Origin: Bacteroidota bacterium
GTDB taxonomy: Bacteria > Bacteroidota > Bacteroidia > NS11-12g > UBA955
Direction of reading: 5' to 3'
Length of the DNA: 16,243 bases
Assembly: GCA_009918425.1 (NCBI GenBank)
Contig: RGEC01000023.1
Span: forward strand, 1 to 16,243
Shown here: positions 15,954 to 16,243 of the stretch, piece by piece
Numbering within the stretch: position 1 is the stretch's first letter
How the letters are laid out: each line of letters opens with the position of its first letter
Program-made: the position numbers and the translations under genes
Notes under the pieces: model-generated
What the model was told of the DNA's origin: nothing
Seen by the model: only the letters and a program-made list of their open reading frames with translations
Databases searched by the model: none

Positions 15954-16243
15954 ATGGACTCCAGCAACAATACAAACCGCAAACGCAAGAACTCACCTGT
16001 ATTACCTGCAGATTATCAAGGGCGCGTTCCACCGAATGCCCGCGACCTTGAAGAGGCGGTGCTTGGCGCCATGATGCTGGAGAGCGAGAAAATCAATGAG
16101 GTTATTGACATTTTGTCAGAGGCACACTTTTATGCACCTGAAAACAAGGTGGTTTTTAGGGCAATTAGTGCATTATATCAGGAAGGCAAAACTGCGGTGG
16201 ACCTGCTAACCGTCAATAACCACTTACGTTCTACCAATGAGCT
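15954..16243 (+). CDS. dnaB: Replicative DNA helicase DnaB, N-terminal part (cut by window edge)
   Basis: The open frame from the ATG at 15954 runs off the right edge after 96 complete codons. It encodes the DnaB N-terminal domain, which drives hexamer assembly and contacts primase at the replication fork. The conserved block begins GRVPPNARDLEEAVLGAMM (about 23-41) and continues with FYAPENKVVFRAI and DLLTVNNHLR near the edge. Residues 1-20 form a short polar, basic tail. The RecA-like ATPase domain, where Walker motifs would be found, lies outside the window. This ATG is the only one in frame before the conserved block. The gene is divergent from clpC. Confidence 0.95.
   Translation, partial: MDSSNNTNRKRKNSPVLPADYQGRVPPNARDLEEAVLGAMMLESEKINEVIDILSEAHFYAPENKVVFRAISALYQEGKTAVDLLTVNNHLRSTNE

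Overview
The window looks like ordinary chromosome of a member of the Bacteroidota (Bacteroidetes). Four things support this: a large secreted protein with a type IX secretion (T9SS) C-terminal sorting domain, a TamL-type Omp85 lipoprotein, a DUF4175 protein, and TAnnTTTG boxes typical of the Bacteroidota sigma factor next to several genes. No species can be named from the sequence alone. I saw no tRNA, rRNA, IS element, phage gene or CRISPR array.

Layout. (1) Positions 1-4535, minus strand: a three-gene set read trmH-family rRNA/tRNA 2'-O-methyltransferase, then a DUF4175 membrane/coiled-coil protein, then a DCC-family (DUF393) thiol-disulfide oxidoreductase that runs off the left edge. The last two genes overlap as TGATG. 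(2) Positions 4529-8306, plus strand: a TamL-like outer-membrane Omp85 lipoprotein whose start overlaps the divergent trmH start, then an M48 metalloprotease lipoprotein, then an NlpC/P60 cell-wall peptidase. The last two overlap as ATGA. (3) Positions 8307-8484: a regulatory gap with helically phased GTCA half-sites. (4) Positions 8485-13023, plus strand: a 1512-residue T9SS-exported surface protein made of a beta-helix with an aromatic-rich stretch, Ig-like/CARDB-like modules, about six PKD repeats and a sorting domain. (5) Positions 13024-13168: two perfect-stem bidirectional terminators between convergent genes. (6) Positions 13169-15703, minus strand: clpC. (7) Positions 15704-15953: a 250-base divergent control region. 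(8) 15954 to the right edge, plus strand: the 5' end of dnaB.

How it fits together. Most of the window serves the cell envelope: outer-membrane protein insertion (TamL), periplasmic proteolysis (M48), peptidoglycan cleavage (NlpC/P60), a large surface protein, and an inner-membrane protein with a long periplasmic coiled coil (DUF4175). Housekeeping genes (trmH, clpC, dnaB) flank these. I do not see a clearly new multigene system. The least explained items are the mosaic surface protein, the phased repeat array upstream of it, and the DUF4175 protein.
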